Assembly (NCBI RefSeq): GCF_003570715.1
Contig: NZ_QXXQ01000011.1
Location: forward strand, 1 to 64,000
Reading direction: 5' to 3'
Length of the DNA: 64,000 bases
From: Gemmobacter lutimaris
Lineage (GTDB): Bacteria; Pseudomonadota; Alphaproteobacteria; Rhodobacterales; Rhodobacteraceae
The notes beneath the pieces were generated by a model that was not told the origin of the DNA, made no database searches, and saw only the letters and a list, made by a program, of their open reading frames with translations. Each line of letters opens with the position of its first letter. The first letter of the stretch is position 1. Both the position numbers and the translations under genes were made by a program. Positions 8,156 through 16,873 of this stretch are shown one piece after another.

Positions 8156-9085
8156 TCAGCCCTTTGCCGCCAGCACGTCCTCCGGCGCGCCCACTGCACG
8201 GGTCTCCACGCCCTTGACAATCCGCTTGATCATGCCCGACAGCGCCTTGCCCGCGCCGATTTCCCAGTATTCCGTGACCCCGGCCGCTTCCATCCAAAGC
8301 ACGCTTTCGCGCCAGCGGACAGAGCCCGTCACCTGCGCCACCAGCAGGTCACGGATGCGATCCGCCTCCATCACTGCCTCGGCGCGGACATTTACCACCA
8401 CCGGCACCACCGGATTGTCCACGACCACGGCGGCCAGCGCCTCGGCCATCACATGCGCGGCGGGCTGCATCAGCGCGCAATGGAAGGGCGCGCTGACCGG
8501 CAGCATCAGCGCCCGCTTGGCGCCCTTGGCCTTGGCGATCTCCACCGCGCGCTCCACAGCCGCCTTGTGGCCCGAAACCACCACCTGCGCCGGATCATTG
8601 TCATTGGCGGCCTGACAGATCTCGCCCTGCGCAGCCTCCGCCGCAACCTCGGTCGCCGCCTCGAAATCAAGGCCCAGCAGCGCAGCCATGGCGCCCACGC
8701 CCACCGGCACCGCCTCCTGCATCGCCTGCCCCCGGATGCGCAGCAGCCGCGCGGTATCCGACAACGCCAGCGATTTCGCCGCGCAGAGCGCCGAATATTC
8801 ACCAAGGCTGTGACCGGCCACAAAATCCGCCGTCTCGATCCCGATGCCCTCGGTCTCCAGCGCGCGCAGCGCCGCGATCGAGGTCGCCATCAGCGCGGGC
8901 TGGGCGTTCTGCGTCAGCGTCAACTCGGCAATGTCGCCTTCCCAGATCAGCGAGGACAGCTTTTCGCCCAAAGCCTCGTCCACCTCGTCGAAGACGGCTT
9001 TCGCGGCCGGGTATGCTTCGGCCAGGGCACGGCCCATACCGATGGTCTGCGCCCCCTGACCGGGGAATACGAATGCGCGGGACAT
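8156..9085 (-). CDS. fabD: Malonyl CoA-acyl carrier protein transacylase
   Basis: FabD moves the malonyl group from CoA to ACP, supplying the elongation substrate. The 309-residue protein has the FPGQGAQ motif at 7-13, the catalytic GHSLGEY with Ser93, and the later catalytic-His segment PVSAPFHCALM. The ATG at 9085 is preceded by a strong GGAGGAA site, so the in-frame extension to 9148 is not used. It is the first gene of the minus-strand fabD-fabG-acpP series. Its promoter should lie in the 169-base divergent spacer with the cytochrome gene. Confidence 0.95.
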   Translation of the reverse strand: MSRAFVFPGQGAQTIGMGRALAEAYPAAKAVFDEVDEALGEKLSSLIWEGDIAELTLTQNAQPALMATSIAALRALETEGIGIETADFVAGHSLGEYSALCAAKSLALSDTARLLRIRGQAMQEAVPVGVGAMAALLGLDFEAATEVAAEAAQGEICQAANDNDPAQVVVSGHKAAVERAVEIAKAKGAKRALMLPVSAPFHCALMQPAAHVMAEALAAVVVDNPVVPVVVNVRAEAVMEADRIRDLLVAQVTGSVRWRESVLWMEAAGVTEYWEIGAGKALSGMIKRIVKGVETRAVGAPEDVLAAKG

Positions 9086-9254
9086 GGTTCCTCCAAGCGT
9101 TTTTACCGGCTTACCGCGTGCGGGCGAGCCATGCAATCGCTCGCGCAATCACCGACGCAACCCTTCGTGAATGCACAGAGCCTGTGCCCGCCCTCGCATT
9201 TCCGCACCGCAGCATGCGTGATAGTCAAAGGAAAACCGAAAGCCCGGAGAGAGC

Positions 9255-10445
9255 ATGAGCACCCGCAACACCCCGCAAAGCTATGGCAGCGCCGCCCGCC
9301 TGCTGCACTGGCTGACCGCCGCGCTGATCCTTGCCGCCATCGGCCTTGGCCTTTACGCCGAGGACATGCCCGTCGACACGTCTGCCGCTGTCGCGGCCAA
9401 GGCGCTGGTCTATTCACTGCACAAGACGCTGGGCGTGGCTGCGTTCTTCACCGCGCTGGCCCGCATCCTCTGGGCACTGACCCAGCCGCATCCGTCACCG
9501 CTGCACCCCGAGCGGCGGCTGGAAACATGGATCGCCACCCTGATCCACTGGTCGCTTTACGTCGCCATGATCGCCATGCCGCTCAGCGGCTGGGTGCATC
9601 ACGCGGCGCTGGACGGCTTCGCGCCGATCCTCTGGCCCTTCGGCCAGGGCCTGCCCTTCGTGCCGAAATCGCAAAGCGTGGCCGAGGCAACGGGCGCGCT
9701 GCACGGGCTGTTCTCCAAACTGCTGATCGGGTCGGTTCTGCTGCATGTCGCGGGTGCGTTGAAACATGCGCTGATCGACCGCGACCATACGCTGTCGCGG
9801 ATGATCCGCGGCACATCCGCAGGCAAGGGCAGCGCCCCCCGTGCCCCCGCACTTGCCGCCGGGCTGGTTTACGCTGCCGTCGGCACCCTCACCCTGATCC
9901 TTGCCACCGGCGGGGATGAACCGGCGCGCGCCGCCATCGCCCCGGCCCCCGTCGCGACCACTGGAACCTGGCAGGTCGAAAGCGGCAGCCTTGGTTTCAC
10001 GGTGCGTCAGATGGGAGCCGAGGTCAGCGGCCAGTTGCCGAACTGGCAGGCCACGATCAGTTTCGATGAAACCCCGGTCAATGGCGTGAATGGCCATGTC
10101 ACGGTCGCCATCGACACGACGACCCTGACACTCGGCTCGGTCACCGATCAGGCGAAGGGGGCGGAGTTCTTCGATACCGCAACCCACCCGACCGCCACTT
10201 TCGACGCCGATATCCTGCCCGCCGATACCGGCTATGAGGCGAAAGGCACCCTGACCCTGCGCGGCACGACCGTGCCCGTCATCCTGCCCTTCACCCTGAC
10301 CATGGAAGGCGACACCGCCACCATGACCGGCACGACCACACTCGACCGCCGGGCCTTCGGCATGGGGGCAAGCTATGGTGACGAGGCCACCGTGGGCTTC
10401 GCCGTCGAGGTCGCCGCAACCCTCACTGCGCGGCGCCCCGAATAA
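9255..10445 (+). CDS. Cytochrome b561 / YceI-domain fusion protein
   Basis: Two domains lie in one 396-residue membrane protein. Residues 1-180 form a four-helix di-haem cytochrome b561 (CybB type), with likely haem ligands His18, His56, His150 and His164 and membrane segments near 15-33, 52-74, 95-115 and 150-170. An extra helix at about 200-218 leads to residues 237-396. This part is a YceI-like lipocalin-type domain (TWQVESGSLGFTVRQMGAEVSG, later HPTATFDADILP and DRRAFGMGA) that binds isoprenoid-type lipids and should face the periplasm. The pairing suggests electron transfer with quinone or isoprenoid carriage. In E. coli these are separate adjacent genes (yceJ/yceI). The start has GGAGAGAGC directly upstream. 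Confidence 0.88.
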   Translation: MSTRNTPQSYGSAARLLHWLTAALILAAIGLGLYAEDMPVDTSAAVAAKALVYSLHKTLGVAAFFTALARILWALTQPHPSPLHPERRLETWIATLIHWSLYVAMIAMPLSGWVHHAALDGFAPILWPFGQGLPFVPKSQSVAEATGALHGLFSKLLIGSVLLHVAGALKHALIDRDHTLSRMIRGTSAGKGSAPRAPALAAGLVYAAVGTLTLILATGGDEPARAAIAPAPVATTGTWQVESGSLGFTVRQMGAEVSGQLPNWQATISFDETPVNGVNGHVTVAIDTTTLTLGSVTDQAKGAEFFDTATHPTATFDADILPADTGYEAKGTLTLRGTTVPVILPFTLTMEGDTATMTGTTTLDRRAFGMGASYGDEATVGFAVEVAATLTARRPE

Positions 10446-10455
10446 ACCGGCGAAG

Positions 10456-10592
10456 GGGGCTTTCCGCCCCCTCTTGCCTTCGGCAATTCACCCCCGGAGG
10501 ATATTTGGACCAAGATGAAACCCCGCACCTTCATCTTGGTAAAAAATATCCTCGGGGGTGAGCCCCGCAGGGGCGAGGGGGCGGAAAGCCCC
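10456..10592. repeat. Nested inverted-repeat structure with two repeat cores (copies B1 and B2)
   Basis: Between convergent genes, two cores face each other: B1 at 10489-10520 (minus orientation) and B2 at 10530-10560 (plus orientation). Their arms (CACCCCCGGAGGATATTTGG and its partner, ending CTCGGGGGTG) can pair. Outside them is a second inverted pair, GGGGCTTTCCGCCCC (10456-10470) and GGGGCGGAAAGCCCC (10578-10592), a perfect 15-bp match. A small TTGCC-TTC-GGCAA hairpin sits at 10474-10486. The whole 137 bases could form one long cruciform and would terminate transcription from both sides. Confidence 0.78.
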
Positions 10593-10599
10593 TGATCTG

Positions 10600-11019
10600 T
10601 CAGCGCCGCGCCCGGGTGCCCAGATCCTCGTGGAACCGCAACAGATAGCCGTCAGGGTCCGCCACCACGAATTGCCGGTTGCCGACCTCCCGATCACCGC
10701 GACGATACCAGCGATCCTCGGGCGGCAGGATCAGCGGGTGGCCTGCCCCAGCCAGCGCTTCCAACAGCGGCGCGATGGTGCTGACCTCGATTTGCAGGTT
10801 GACGCCACGGCCCAGCGGGCGCGGGGTTTCGGCAATACCGGGGTCAAAATCACGGCCCAGCCCGATCTGGTCAAGCATCAGTTCCGCCCCTTCGCGTTCG
10901 AGGTAGCAAAAACCTTCCTCGGGGCGTTCGTAGCGGACGGAAAATCCCAGCAGTGCGGTGTAGAAGGCCCGCGTGGCGCGCCAGTCGGTGACCGAAAGCT
11001 CGGGGACGATCACTGCCAT
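10600..11019 (-). CDS. VOC-family (glyoxalase/bleomycin resistance-like) protein
   Basis: The 139-residue protein has the VOC fold pattern: PELSVTDWRATRAFYTALLG at the start, a central GRGVNLQIEV strand, and the terminal FVVADPDGYLLRF. It looks like the bleomycin-resistance/glyoxalase branch, where two betaalphabetabetabeta modules form a ligand or metal site. No specific substrate can be named. Its ATG lies one base beyond the stop of the VWA gene, so it is the last gene of a MoxR-VWA-VOC operon. Confidence 0.8.
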   Translation of the reverse strand: MAVIVPELSVTDWRATRAFYTALLGFSVRYERPEEGFCYLEREGAELMLDQIGLGRDFDPGIAETPRPLGRGVNLQIEVSTIAPLLEALAGAGHPLILPPEDRWYRRGDREVGNRQFVVADPDGYLLRFHEDLGTRARR

Positions 11020-11020
11020 C

Positions 11021-12277
11021 TCAGCCCGCCAGCGCGCGCATCAGCCGCGCCTTCTCGCCGGTATCGGCACCGTCCGATATGGCGGCGGCCAGCGCCTCCA
11101 GCGAGGCAATGGAGTGACCGGCGCGGAAGGCATCGACATGCGGCAGCATGGCGCGGATGCCGGTGGCGCGCGGGGCAAAGCCTTCCCAGCGCAGCAACGG
11201 GTTAAGCCAGATCAGCCGCCGCGCGGACAGATGCAGCCGCTCGGTCTCGCGTGCAAGCTGGCCGCTGTCGTCGCGGTCCAGCCCGTCGGTGATTAGAAGC
11301 ACCACCGCCCCCTGCCCCAGCACCCGGCGCGACCAGTCGCGGTTGAAGGTATGGAGACAGGCGCCGATGCGGGTGCCGCCCGACCAGTCCTGCGCCTCGC
11401 GCCCTGCCGCAGCCAGCGCCGCATCGACATCGCGGGTCGCCAGATGCCGGGTGATATTGGTCAGCCGCGTGCCAAAAGTGAAGCCATGCACCCGCGCCCA
11501 GCCCTGTCCTTTGCGATTGGCCACCGCATGCAGGAAATGCAGCACCATCCGGCTATATTGCGACATGGAGCCGGAAATGTCGCACAGCACCACCAGATTG
11601 GGCCAGCGCAGCGCCGGGTCGCGGCGGGCCAGCCGCGTGATCTCGCCGCCGCGGCGCATCGCCATGCGCAGTGTGGCGCGCGGATCGATAGCCTGCCCCA
11701 GCGGGGCCGCGATCTGGCGGCGCGAGGGCAAGGGCTGCACCGGCAGGCTGAGGCGGGCAAGCATGCGCTTTGCCTCGGCAATCTCGGCCACCGACATCTG
11801 CTCGAAGTCCAGCGTCTTCAGCCGTTCTTCGCGCGCCATGGTGGCGGAGGCGTCGATTTCCACCTGCTCTTCGCCCGGCGGGCTTTCGGCCTCGGGCAGG
11901 TCACGGTTGGCACCGTCCAGCAGCGCCTCGGCCGCACGTTTCTCGGCCGCCTGCGCCACGCGCTCTTCCTGCACGCCGCGAATGGCGGGCAGCATGAGGG
12001 ACATCATCTGTTCCATGTAACGCGGGTCACGCCAGTAGAGGCGGAACACCTGATCGAAGACCGCACGATGTTCGGGGCGGCTGACGAAACAGGCATGCAG
12101 CGTCCAGTAGAAATCGCGGCGTTCGGTAAAGCCCACCGCCTCCACCGCCCGGATCGCGTCAATCACCCGGCCCGATCCGATGGGCAACCCGGTCTTGCGC
12201 AGGGCGCGGGCGAACCACAGGATGTTGCGGCTGATCTTGCCGTCTTCCGGCAGGGTGAGTTCAGCGTAGCTGGCCAT
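11021..12277 (-). CDS. VWA-domain protein, CoxE-like
   Basis: The 418-residue protein ends in a von Willebrand factor A domain with an intact MIDAS motif, D233-I-S-G-S237 (VVLCDISGSMSQYSR). The threonine and aspartate MIDAS elements follow in SGGTRIGACL and LLITDGLDRDD. The N-terminal half is helical and has an acidic linker (about 125-150). It matches CoxE-like proteins, which work with MoxR ATPases as metal-chaperone or remodelling machines; CoxD/CoxE mature the CuSMo site of CO dehydrogenase. A MoxR ATPase lies just upstream, but no cox structural gene is in the window, so the client is unknown. Confidence 0.87.
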   Translation of the reverse strand: MASYAELTLPEDGKISRNILWFARALRKTGLPIGSGRVIDAIRAVEAVGFTERRDFYWTLHACFVSRPEHRAVFDQVFRLYWRDPRYMEQMMSLMLPAIRGVQEERVAQAAEKRAAEALLDGANRDLPEAESPPGEEQVEIDASATMAREERLKTLDFEQMSVAEIAEAKRMLARLSLPVQPLPSRRQIAAPLGQAIDPRATLRMAMRRGGEITRLARRDPALRWPNLVVLCDISGSMSQYSRMVLHFLHAVANRKGQGWARVHGFTFGTRLTNITRHLATRDVDAALAAAGREAQDWSGGTRIGACLHTFNRDWSRRVLGQGAVVLLITDGLDRDDSGQLARETERLHLSARRLIWLNPLLRWEGFAPRATGIRAMLPHVDAFRAGHSIASLEALAAAISDGADTGEKARLMRALAG

Positions 12278-12285
12278 GCGATGCG

Positions 12286-12334
12286 CCGGGGGCGCTGCCC
12301 CCGGACCCCCGGGATATTTTTGCCAAGATGAAAG
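12286..12334 (-). repeat. Intergenic composite repeat, copy C (MoxR-VWA spacer)
   Basis: In minus orientation, the core lies at 12306-12334 (plus strand: five C, then GGGATATTTTTGCCAAGATG, then AAAG). The hairpin tail is at 12286-12304, with arms CCGGGGGC and GCCCCCGG and loop GCT (AGC on the minus strand). The AGC loop is shared with copy F. Confidence 0.75.
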
Positions 12335-12352
12335 CGGGAAATGAGCGGGCCG

Positions 12353-13264
12353 TCATGCGGGCACCGCTTCCTTGCGGATTTCATCGAGCAGGCGCTTGGC
12401 CTCGGAACCCTGGATCTTCTGGATGTCGTCCTGATATTTCAGAATGGCGCCCAGCGTGTCGGCGATGACCTCGGGGGTGAGGCTGATGACGTCGAGCGCC
12501 AGCAGGCATTTCGCCCAGTCGATCGTTTCGGCAACGCCGGGTTTCTTGAACAGGTCTTCGGTGCGCAGGCGCTGCACGAAGGCCACGATTTCGCGGCTGA
12601 GGGTTTCCTGCGCCTCGGGGCAGCGGGCGGCGAGGATCTGCATCTCGCGTTCGGCCGTGGGGTAATCGACCCAATGGTAGAGGCAGCGGCGCTTGAGCGC
12701 GTCATGCACCTCGCGCGTGCGGTTGGAGGTGAGGATGACGATGGGCGGTTCGGGCGCGCGGATGGTGCCAAGTTCCGGGATCGTCACCTGAAAATCCGAC
12801 AGCGCCTCCAGCAGGTAAGCCTCGAAGGGTTCGTCGGTGCGGTCAAGCTCGTCGATCAACAGGACCGGCGCGCCGCCGGGTTGCGGGCGCATGGCGGCCA
12901 GCAGCGGGCGTTCGATCAGGTAATCCTCGGTGAAAAGTTCGGATTTCAGCGTGTCGCGGTCGGCGCCGCCCGCCGCCTCGGCCGTGCGGATGGCGACCAT
13001 CTGCGCCGCGAAGTTCCATTCGGCCACCGCCGAGGCGGCATCCAGCCCCTCGTAGCATTGCAGGCGGATCAGCCGACGGCCGAGCGCATGGGCGATCACC
13101 TTGGCGATTTCGGTCTTGCCGACCCCGGCCTCGCCCTCCAGAAACAGCGGGCGGCCCAGTTTCAGCGACAGGAAGGTCACCGTCGAAAGCGCGCGCGCCG
13201 CCACATAGCCATGGGCGCCGAGCATCTGCTCCACCCCGTCGATCGACGTCGGAATTCCGCTCAC
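12353..13264 (-). CDS. MoxR-family AAA+ ATPase (CoxD-like)
   Basis: The 303-residue AAA+ protein has Walker A GEAGVGKTE at 44-52, Walker B PVLLIDELDRTDE, and a sensor segment PPIVILTSNRTREVHDAL. The start is a GTG at 13264, with an AAGGGGGGAA purine run just upstream. The open frame extends further but without a ribosome site. MoxR ATPases act with VWA proteins to insert cofactors or remodel complexes. Here the VWA gene follows after a 75-base spacer holding repeat copy C, on the same strand. Confidence 0.9.
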   Translation of the reverse strand: MSGIPTSIDGVEQMLGAHGYVAARALSTVTFLSLKLGRPLFLEGEAGVGKTEIAKVIAHALGRRLIRLQCYEGLDAASAVAEWNFAAQMVAIRTAEAAGGADRDTLKSELFTEDYLIERPLLAAMRPQPGGAPVLLIDELDRTDEPFEAYLLEALSDFQVTIPELGTIRAPEPPIVILTSNRTREVHDALKRRCLYHWVDYPTAEREMQILAARCPEAQETLSREIVAFVQRLRTEDLFKKPGVAETIDWAKCLLALDVISLTPEVIADTLGAILKYQDDIQKIQGSEAKRLLDEIRKEAVPA

Positions 13265-13370
13265 AGGTTCCCCCCTTGTTTTGCGGTCATGCTGGCGCCG
13301 GGGCGGCAGAGGGTCAAGGGTGAAGGCGGACCTTGCGACCTTTGGACAGGGGGCGTAAGCGAAGACGATC

Positions 13371-14405
13371 ATGCGCGCGATGATCACCCGACCCCGACTC
13401 CTCACATTGGCCGCCGCCGCCCTTGGCGCCGCGATGTTTCTGGCGCTTGCCCTGCCGCTGCCCCTGCTGCTGGGCCCGATGCTGGGTTGCCTGCTGGCGG
13501 CACTGGCCGGGGCGCCGCTTCAGGGGATGGGCGTCCTTGGCACGGCCTTGCGCACATGGCTGGGGGTTGCCATCGGATCGACCGTGACGCCCGCCCTGCT
13601 GCATGATCTGCCCCGCATGGGGGCGACGCTGGCGCTGGTGCCATTGTTCGTCGGGCTGATCGGGCTGGTGGGCTATCCGTTCTTCCGGCGGGTCATGGGC
13701 TATGACCATCCGACCGCCTTCTATTCCGCCATGCCCGGCGGCTTGCAGGATATGCTGATCTTCGGCGAGGAGGCGGGTGGCAATGTGCGCAGCATGTCGC
13801 TGATCCATGCAACGCGGGTTCTGGTGATCGTCACCGCCACACCCTTCCTGCTGGCGCTTTTGTATGACGTGGATCTGTCGCAGGCGCCGGGGCGCCCCGC
13901 GTCAGAAGTGCCGCTGTCGCAGATCGCGTTGATGGTCGCGTCGGGCATCGCAGGCTGGAAGATCGCCGAACGCATCGGCATGTTCGGTGCCTCGATCCTA
14001 GGCCCCTTGATCCTCACGGCCTGCCTGAGCCTTGCGGGTGTCATTCAGGGCCGCCCGCCGGCCGAAATGATCTGGGCCGCGCAATTCTTCATCGGCATTG
14101 CGGTCGGGTCGAAATACGCGGGCATCACCCCGCGTGAATTGCGCCATGACGTGACGGCGGGGCTTGGCTATGCACTGTTGCTGGCCATCCTTTCGCTGGG
14201 ATTTATCGAGACGGCGGCGCTGCTGTCCGGCCGCCCGGCACTGGAAGTCGCGTTAAGCTTCCTGCCCGGCGGGCAGGCGGAAATGGCGGTGATCGCGCTG
14301 ATGACCGGGGCAGATGTGGCCTTCGTGGTGGCCCATCACCTGACCCGGATCTTCCTTGTGATCACCGCGGCGCCCCTGATCGCGCGCTGGATGGCGCGGC
14401 GCTAA
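13371..14405 (+). CDS. AbrB-family integral membrane protein
   Basis: The 344-residue, very hydrophobic protein has about ten membrane helices in two similar halves. The repeats SAMPGGLQDMLIFGEEAGG (first half) and LSFLPGGQAEMAVIALMTGA (second half) are the duplicated motif of the AbrB/YgbJ-like membrane family (often annotated ammonia monooxygenase or AbrB regulator). Transport or regulation is suspected for the family but not shown. An ATG at 13380 is an alternative start. Its stop overlaps the convergent stop of the next gene. Confidence 0.82.
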   Translation: MRAMITRPRLLTLAAAALGAAMFLALALPLPLLLGPMLGCLLAALAGAPLQGMGVLGTALRTWLGVAIGSTVTPALLHDLPRMGATLALVPLFVGLIGLVGYPFFRRVMGYDHPTAFYSAMPGGLQDMLIFGEEAGGNVRSMSLIHATRVLVIVTATPFLLALLYDVDLSQAPGRPASEVPLSQIALMVASGIAGWKIAERIGMFGASILGPLILTACLSLAGVIQGRPPAEMIWAAQFFIGIAVGSKYAGITPRELRHDVTAGLGYALLLAILSLGFIETAALLSGRPALEVALSFLPGGQAEMAVIALMTGADVAFVVAHHLTRIFLVITAAPLIARWMARR

Positions 14406-16633
14406 AGCAGCGCCAGCTCCTTGCGGATATAGCGGTTGTCACCCCGCGTCAGCACATAACGGCCCAGCTTGCGTGCCAGATCCTTGCGCCCCTTGCCGAC
14501 CACCCGCTTGAACAGCTCTTTCTGATAGCGGGTCGAGGTCTTGCGGGCGCGGATCAGGCGGTAGAACTCCAGCTCGGTCAGCGTGCCGTTCAGCGCGCCA
14601 AGCGTGATCGGCGACAGCACGCCCATCTGTTGCAGGCTGGACCCCAGCCGGTGCCCCAGCAGCGGCGCGCGCAGTTTCAGCACATTGTTGTGGGTGAAGC
14701 GATCGACATGGCCGGAATCCAGCGGCTCATAGGGGTCATAAAGGATGAACACCTTGCCCGCCGCTTTCGACACCTCCGACGCATCGCCGTAATGGCCGCT
14801 GAAATCGCGGTCCCAGGCCGCCTTGTAGCGGGTTTCCCAGGGCACGATGGAACGGTCCAGCGTCGATTGCGGGCTGATCGCCACCACATGGGCACCCGGA
14901 CAGGCCGCGACAAATGCGCAGGCGGCATAGCCGCCCATCGAGGCGCCATAGAACACCACGCGCTTGAACTGGTCGAAGAAATCCGAGGTGGCGAGGTCGT
15001 CGAACTGGTCCCAGACCCATGGGTCACGATACCATGTCCAGCCGTTCGCCATGACACCCAGCATCGACCAGCCCTGTTTCTCGATGAACGAGAAGCCCCA
15101 GGGCCGCCGGTCCTCGCGCTTTTCCATCGCGATGTCGAGATTGTCGAAGGTCACCACCAGCGTATCGCTGCCGCGCGGGATATAAAGGAAGGAATGCGTG
15201 TCGCTTTCGCGGAAGAAGCCGTCCTTGCCAGCCAGATCGCGGGCAATTTCGGACCAGCCGGGTTCGGGGGTGGGCACGGTCGCCGCAATTTCCTCTGCCT
15301 CGCCTGCACGGAACAGCACACGCGCCACCTTCACCCCTTCGCTTTCACGCTCTGACAGCACCTCGTTGGTGCCCATGGGGCGCAGCACGCCAAAGCCGCC
15401 GGAGCCGCCGCGAATATCGGTGAACATACGGGAGCCGGGTTTCAGGACACGGCCGAAGACCGGCAGGAAATCCTTCAGCTTGCCCTCTTTCTCGAACCCC
15501 GGAAGATGGGCAATGACATCGGCGGGCTGCACGTCTTCCAGCGTGCGGGCGATGGTCACGCGATCCTCGGGCAGGCCTAGGCCAATCAGATAGTCGCGGT
15601 ATTCCGCGATGGCCTTGGTGGGGCGGTCGGGAAACTTGCCATGCCCGTCCACATCCACGATCTGCACGGCGGCGCCCCAGCGCTTCCAGATTTCATAAGC
15701 CAGCGGGCGCGAACGGCCGCCAATGTCGGTGAACAGGTCCACATCTTCAAGGTCGATGTTTTCCACCAACTCGCCATCCAGAAGACGCCAGCCCCGCGCG
15801 CGCAGTGGCGCATCCTCGGCCCTCAGCCCGTGTTTTTCCATCAGCTCAAGGATGAAGCTGCCCTTGCTGGGCACCCCATTATGGCGCAACGAAAGCTCGC
15901 GCTTGTTCGAGGCCCAGAGATGCATGCCGGTGGTGTTTTCGGTAATCTTCTCATGCACCCGCCGCGCCGCGCGGATGATGTCCAGCCGTTCGGGAAAGGT
16001 CACCGGATAGAAGGCATCCACCGGCAGCGCCAGATCGGTCAGGCCCAGCTTCCGCGCGAAATAGGACACCATCGTCGGCCCCCAGACGCCCCATTTCTGC
16101 TGGCTGACATGCAGGGGCGTGCCCGCATCGGCCAGCACCTGATATTCGGCCCTGACCTTGGGTTTCAGAAACGGTGGGATCGCGTATTGATCAGAGGTGA
16201 ATTCCAGCATCTCGGCCAGCATCTGACTGTCGGCCGGCAGGCCCAGAACCGCATTGTTGATGCGCGGACTGCCCTGGCTGACCTCGCGCAATTCAAGCCC
16301 GAAGACATAATCGCTGTCGTAATCCAGCGGGCGCCAGCAATAGACATCGGTATCCACCCAGATCATGCCGGGGCAATGTTTCATCATGTGCAGGCGGAAC
16401 AGATCGGCAAACAGCGCATAGCTGTCCTTGCCTTCGTATTTGATGAAATCCTCGGTATCGAGAATCTCGCGCCCGTCGCGCAGGATCACGCCCTCGGGCA
16501 CGTTCTCGATGGGCTGGTAATGAAAGAGCGTGATCTTCTGCCCCTGATCCACAAAAGATTTGAGGCAAAGCTGTTCCATCCAGCTCAGGTTGCCCCCGAT
16601 CCAGAGGCTACCGACCTCGCGCACTCGTGCCAT
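14402..16633 (-). CDS. Three-domain protein: glycosyltransferase / methyltransferase-like / alpha-beta hydrolase
   Basis: This 743-residue protein joins three modules. (1) Residues 1-270 look like a GT32-type sugar transferase with a D94-x-D96 metal motif (IWVDTDVYCWRPL) and an early LWIGGNLSWME. (2) Residues about 295-445 resemble a class I methyltransferase fold (VDLFTDIGGRSRPLAYEIW, then IVDVDGHG), followed by LKPGSRMFTDI. (3) Residues about 455-743 are an alpha/beta-hydrolase-like domain with nucleophile elbow G563-A-S565-M-G567 (FYGASMGGYAACAF). The same third domain occurs alone at 21451. No signal peptide is seen. ATG 16633 has AGGAAA upstream; the frame extends to 16720. It is divergent from three glycosyltransferase genes, so a role in modifying a surface glycan is likely but unproven. 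Confidence 0.72.
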   Translation of the reverse strand: MARVREVGSLWIGGNLSWMEQLCLKSFVDQGQKITLFHYQPIENVPEGVILRDGREILDTEDFIKYEGKDSYALFADLFRLHMMKHCPGMIWVDTDVYCWRPLDYDSDYVFGLELREVSQGSPRINNAVLGLPADSQMLAEMLEFTSDQYAIPPFLKPKVRAEYQVLADAGTPLHVSQQKWGVWGPTMVSYFARKLGLTDLALPVDAFYPVTFPERLDIIRAARRVHEKITENTTGMHLWASNKRELSLRHNGVPSKGSFILELMEKHGLRAEDAPLRARGWRLLDGELVENIDLEDVDLFTDIGGRSRPLAYEIWKRWGAAVQIVDVDGHGKFPDRPTKAIAEYRDYLIGLGLPEDRVTIARTLEDVQPADVIAHLPGFEKEGKLKDFLPVFGRVLKPGSRMFTDIRGGSGGFGVLRPMGTNEVLSERESEGVKVARVLFRAGEAEEIAATVPTPEPGWSEIARDLAGKDGFFRESDTHSFLYIPRGSDTLVVTFDNLDIAMEKREDRRPWGFSFIEKQGWSMLGVMANGWTWYRDPWVWDQFDDLATSDFFDQFKRVVFYGASMGGYAACAFVAACPGAHVVAISPQSTLDRSIVPWETRYKAAWDRDFSGHYGDASEVSKAAGKVFILYDPYEPLDSGHVDRFTHNNVLKLRAPLLGHRLGSSLQQMGVLSPITLGALNGTLTELEFYRLIRARKTSTRYQKELFKRVVGKGRKDLARKLGRYVLTRGDNRYIRKELALL

Positions 16634-16873
16634 TTTCCTGCCCTTCGTCACAAACCCGGCCCGCCCGATGCGGCGCGGCCGTGGCCACCTTGCTGCCCGC
16701 CCCGGATTATCGGGGATCATTGTTCATATTTTGTCGCCAGTGTGGCCAAGTTCCACTGATTTGCCAATAGAATGGATAAAATTCCCCTGTCGCAGCTTTG
16801 CCCGACTGTGGCCATTATGCTAGCCTAGCGTGAAGTCGTGGGAAAACGACGCGAGGCGAAGGACAGGCGGCTT
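16634..16873. promoter_or_regulatory. Divergent control region of the glycan island
   Basis: These 240 bases separate the divergent three-domain gene and the glycosyltransferase run. They contain a clearly A/T-richer island at about 16715-16830. Within it are a CCCCG-GATTAT-CGGGG hairpin and a perfect GCTAG-C-CTAGC inverted repeat at 16819-16829. Promoters for both directions are expected here; I cannot place -10/-35 elements with confidence. A GTG at 16838 keeps the downstream frame open but lacks a good ribosome site. Confidence 0.4.
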
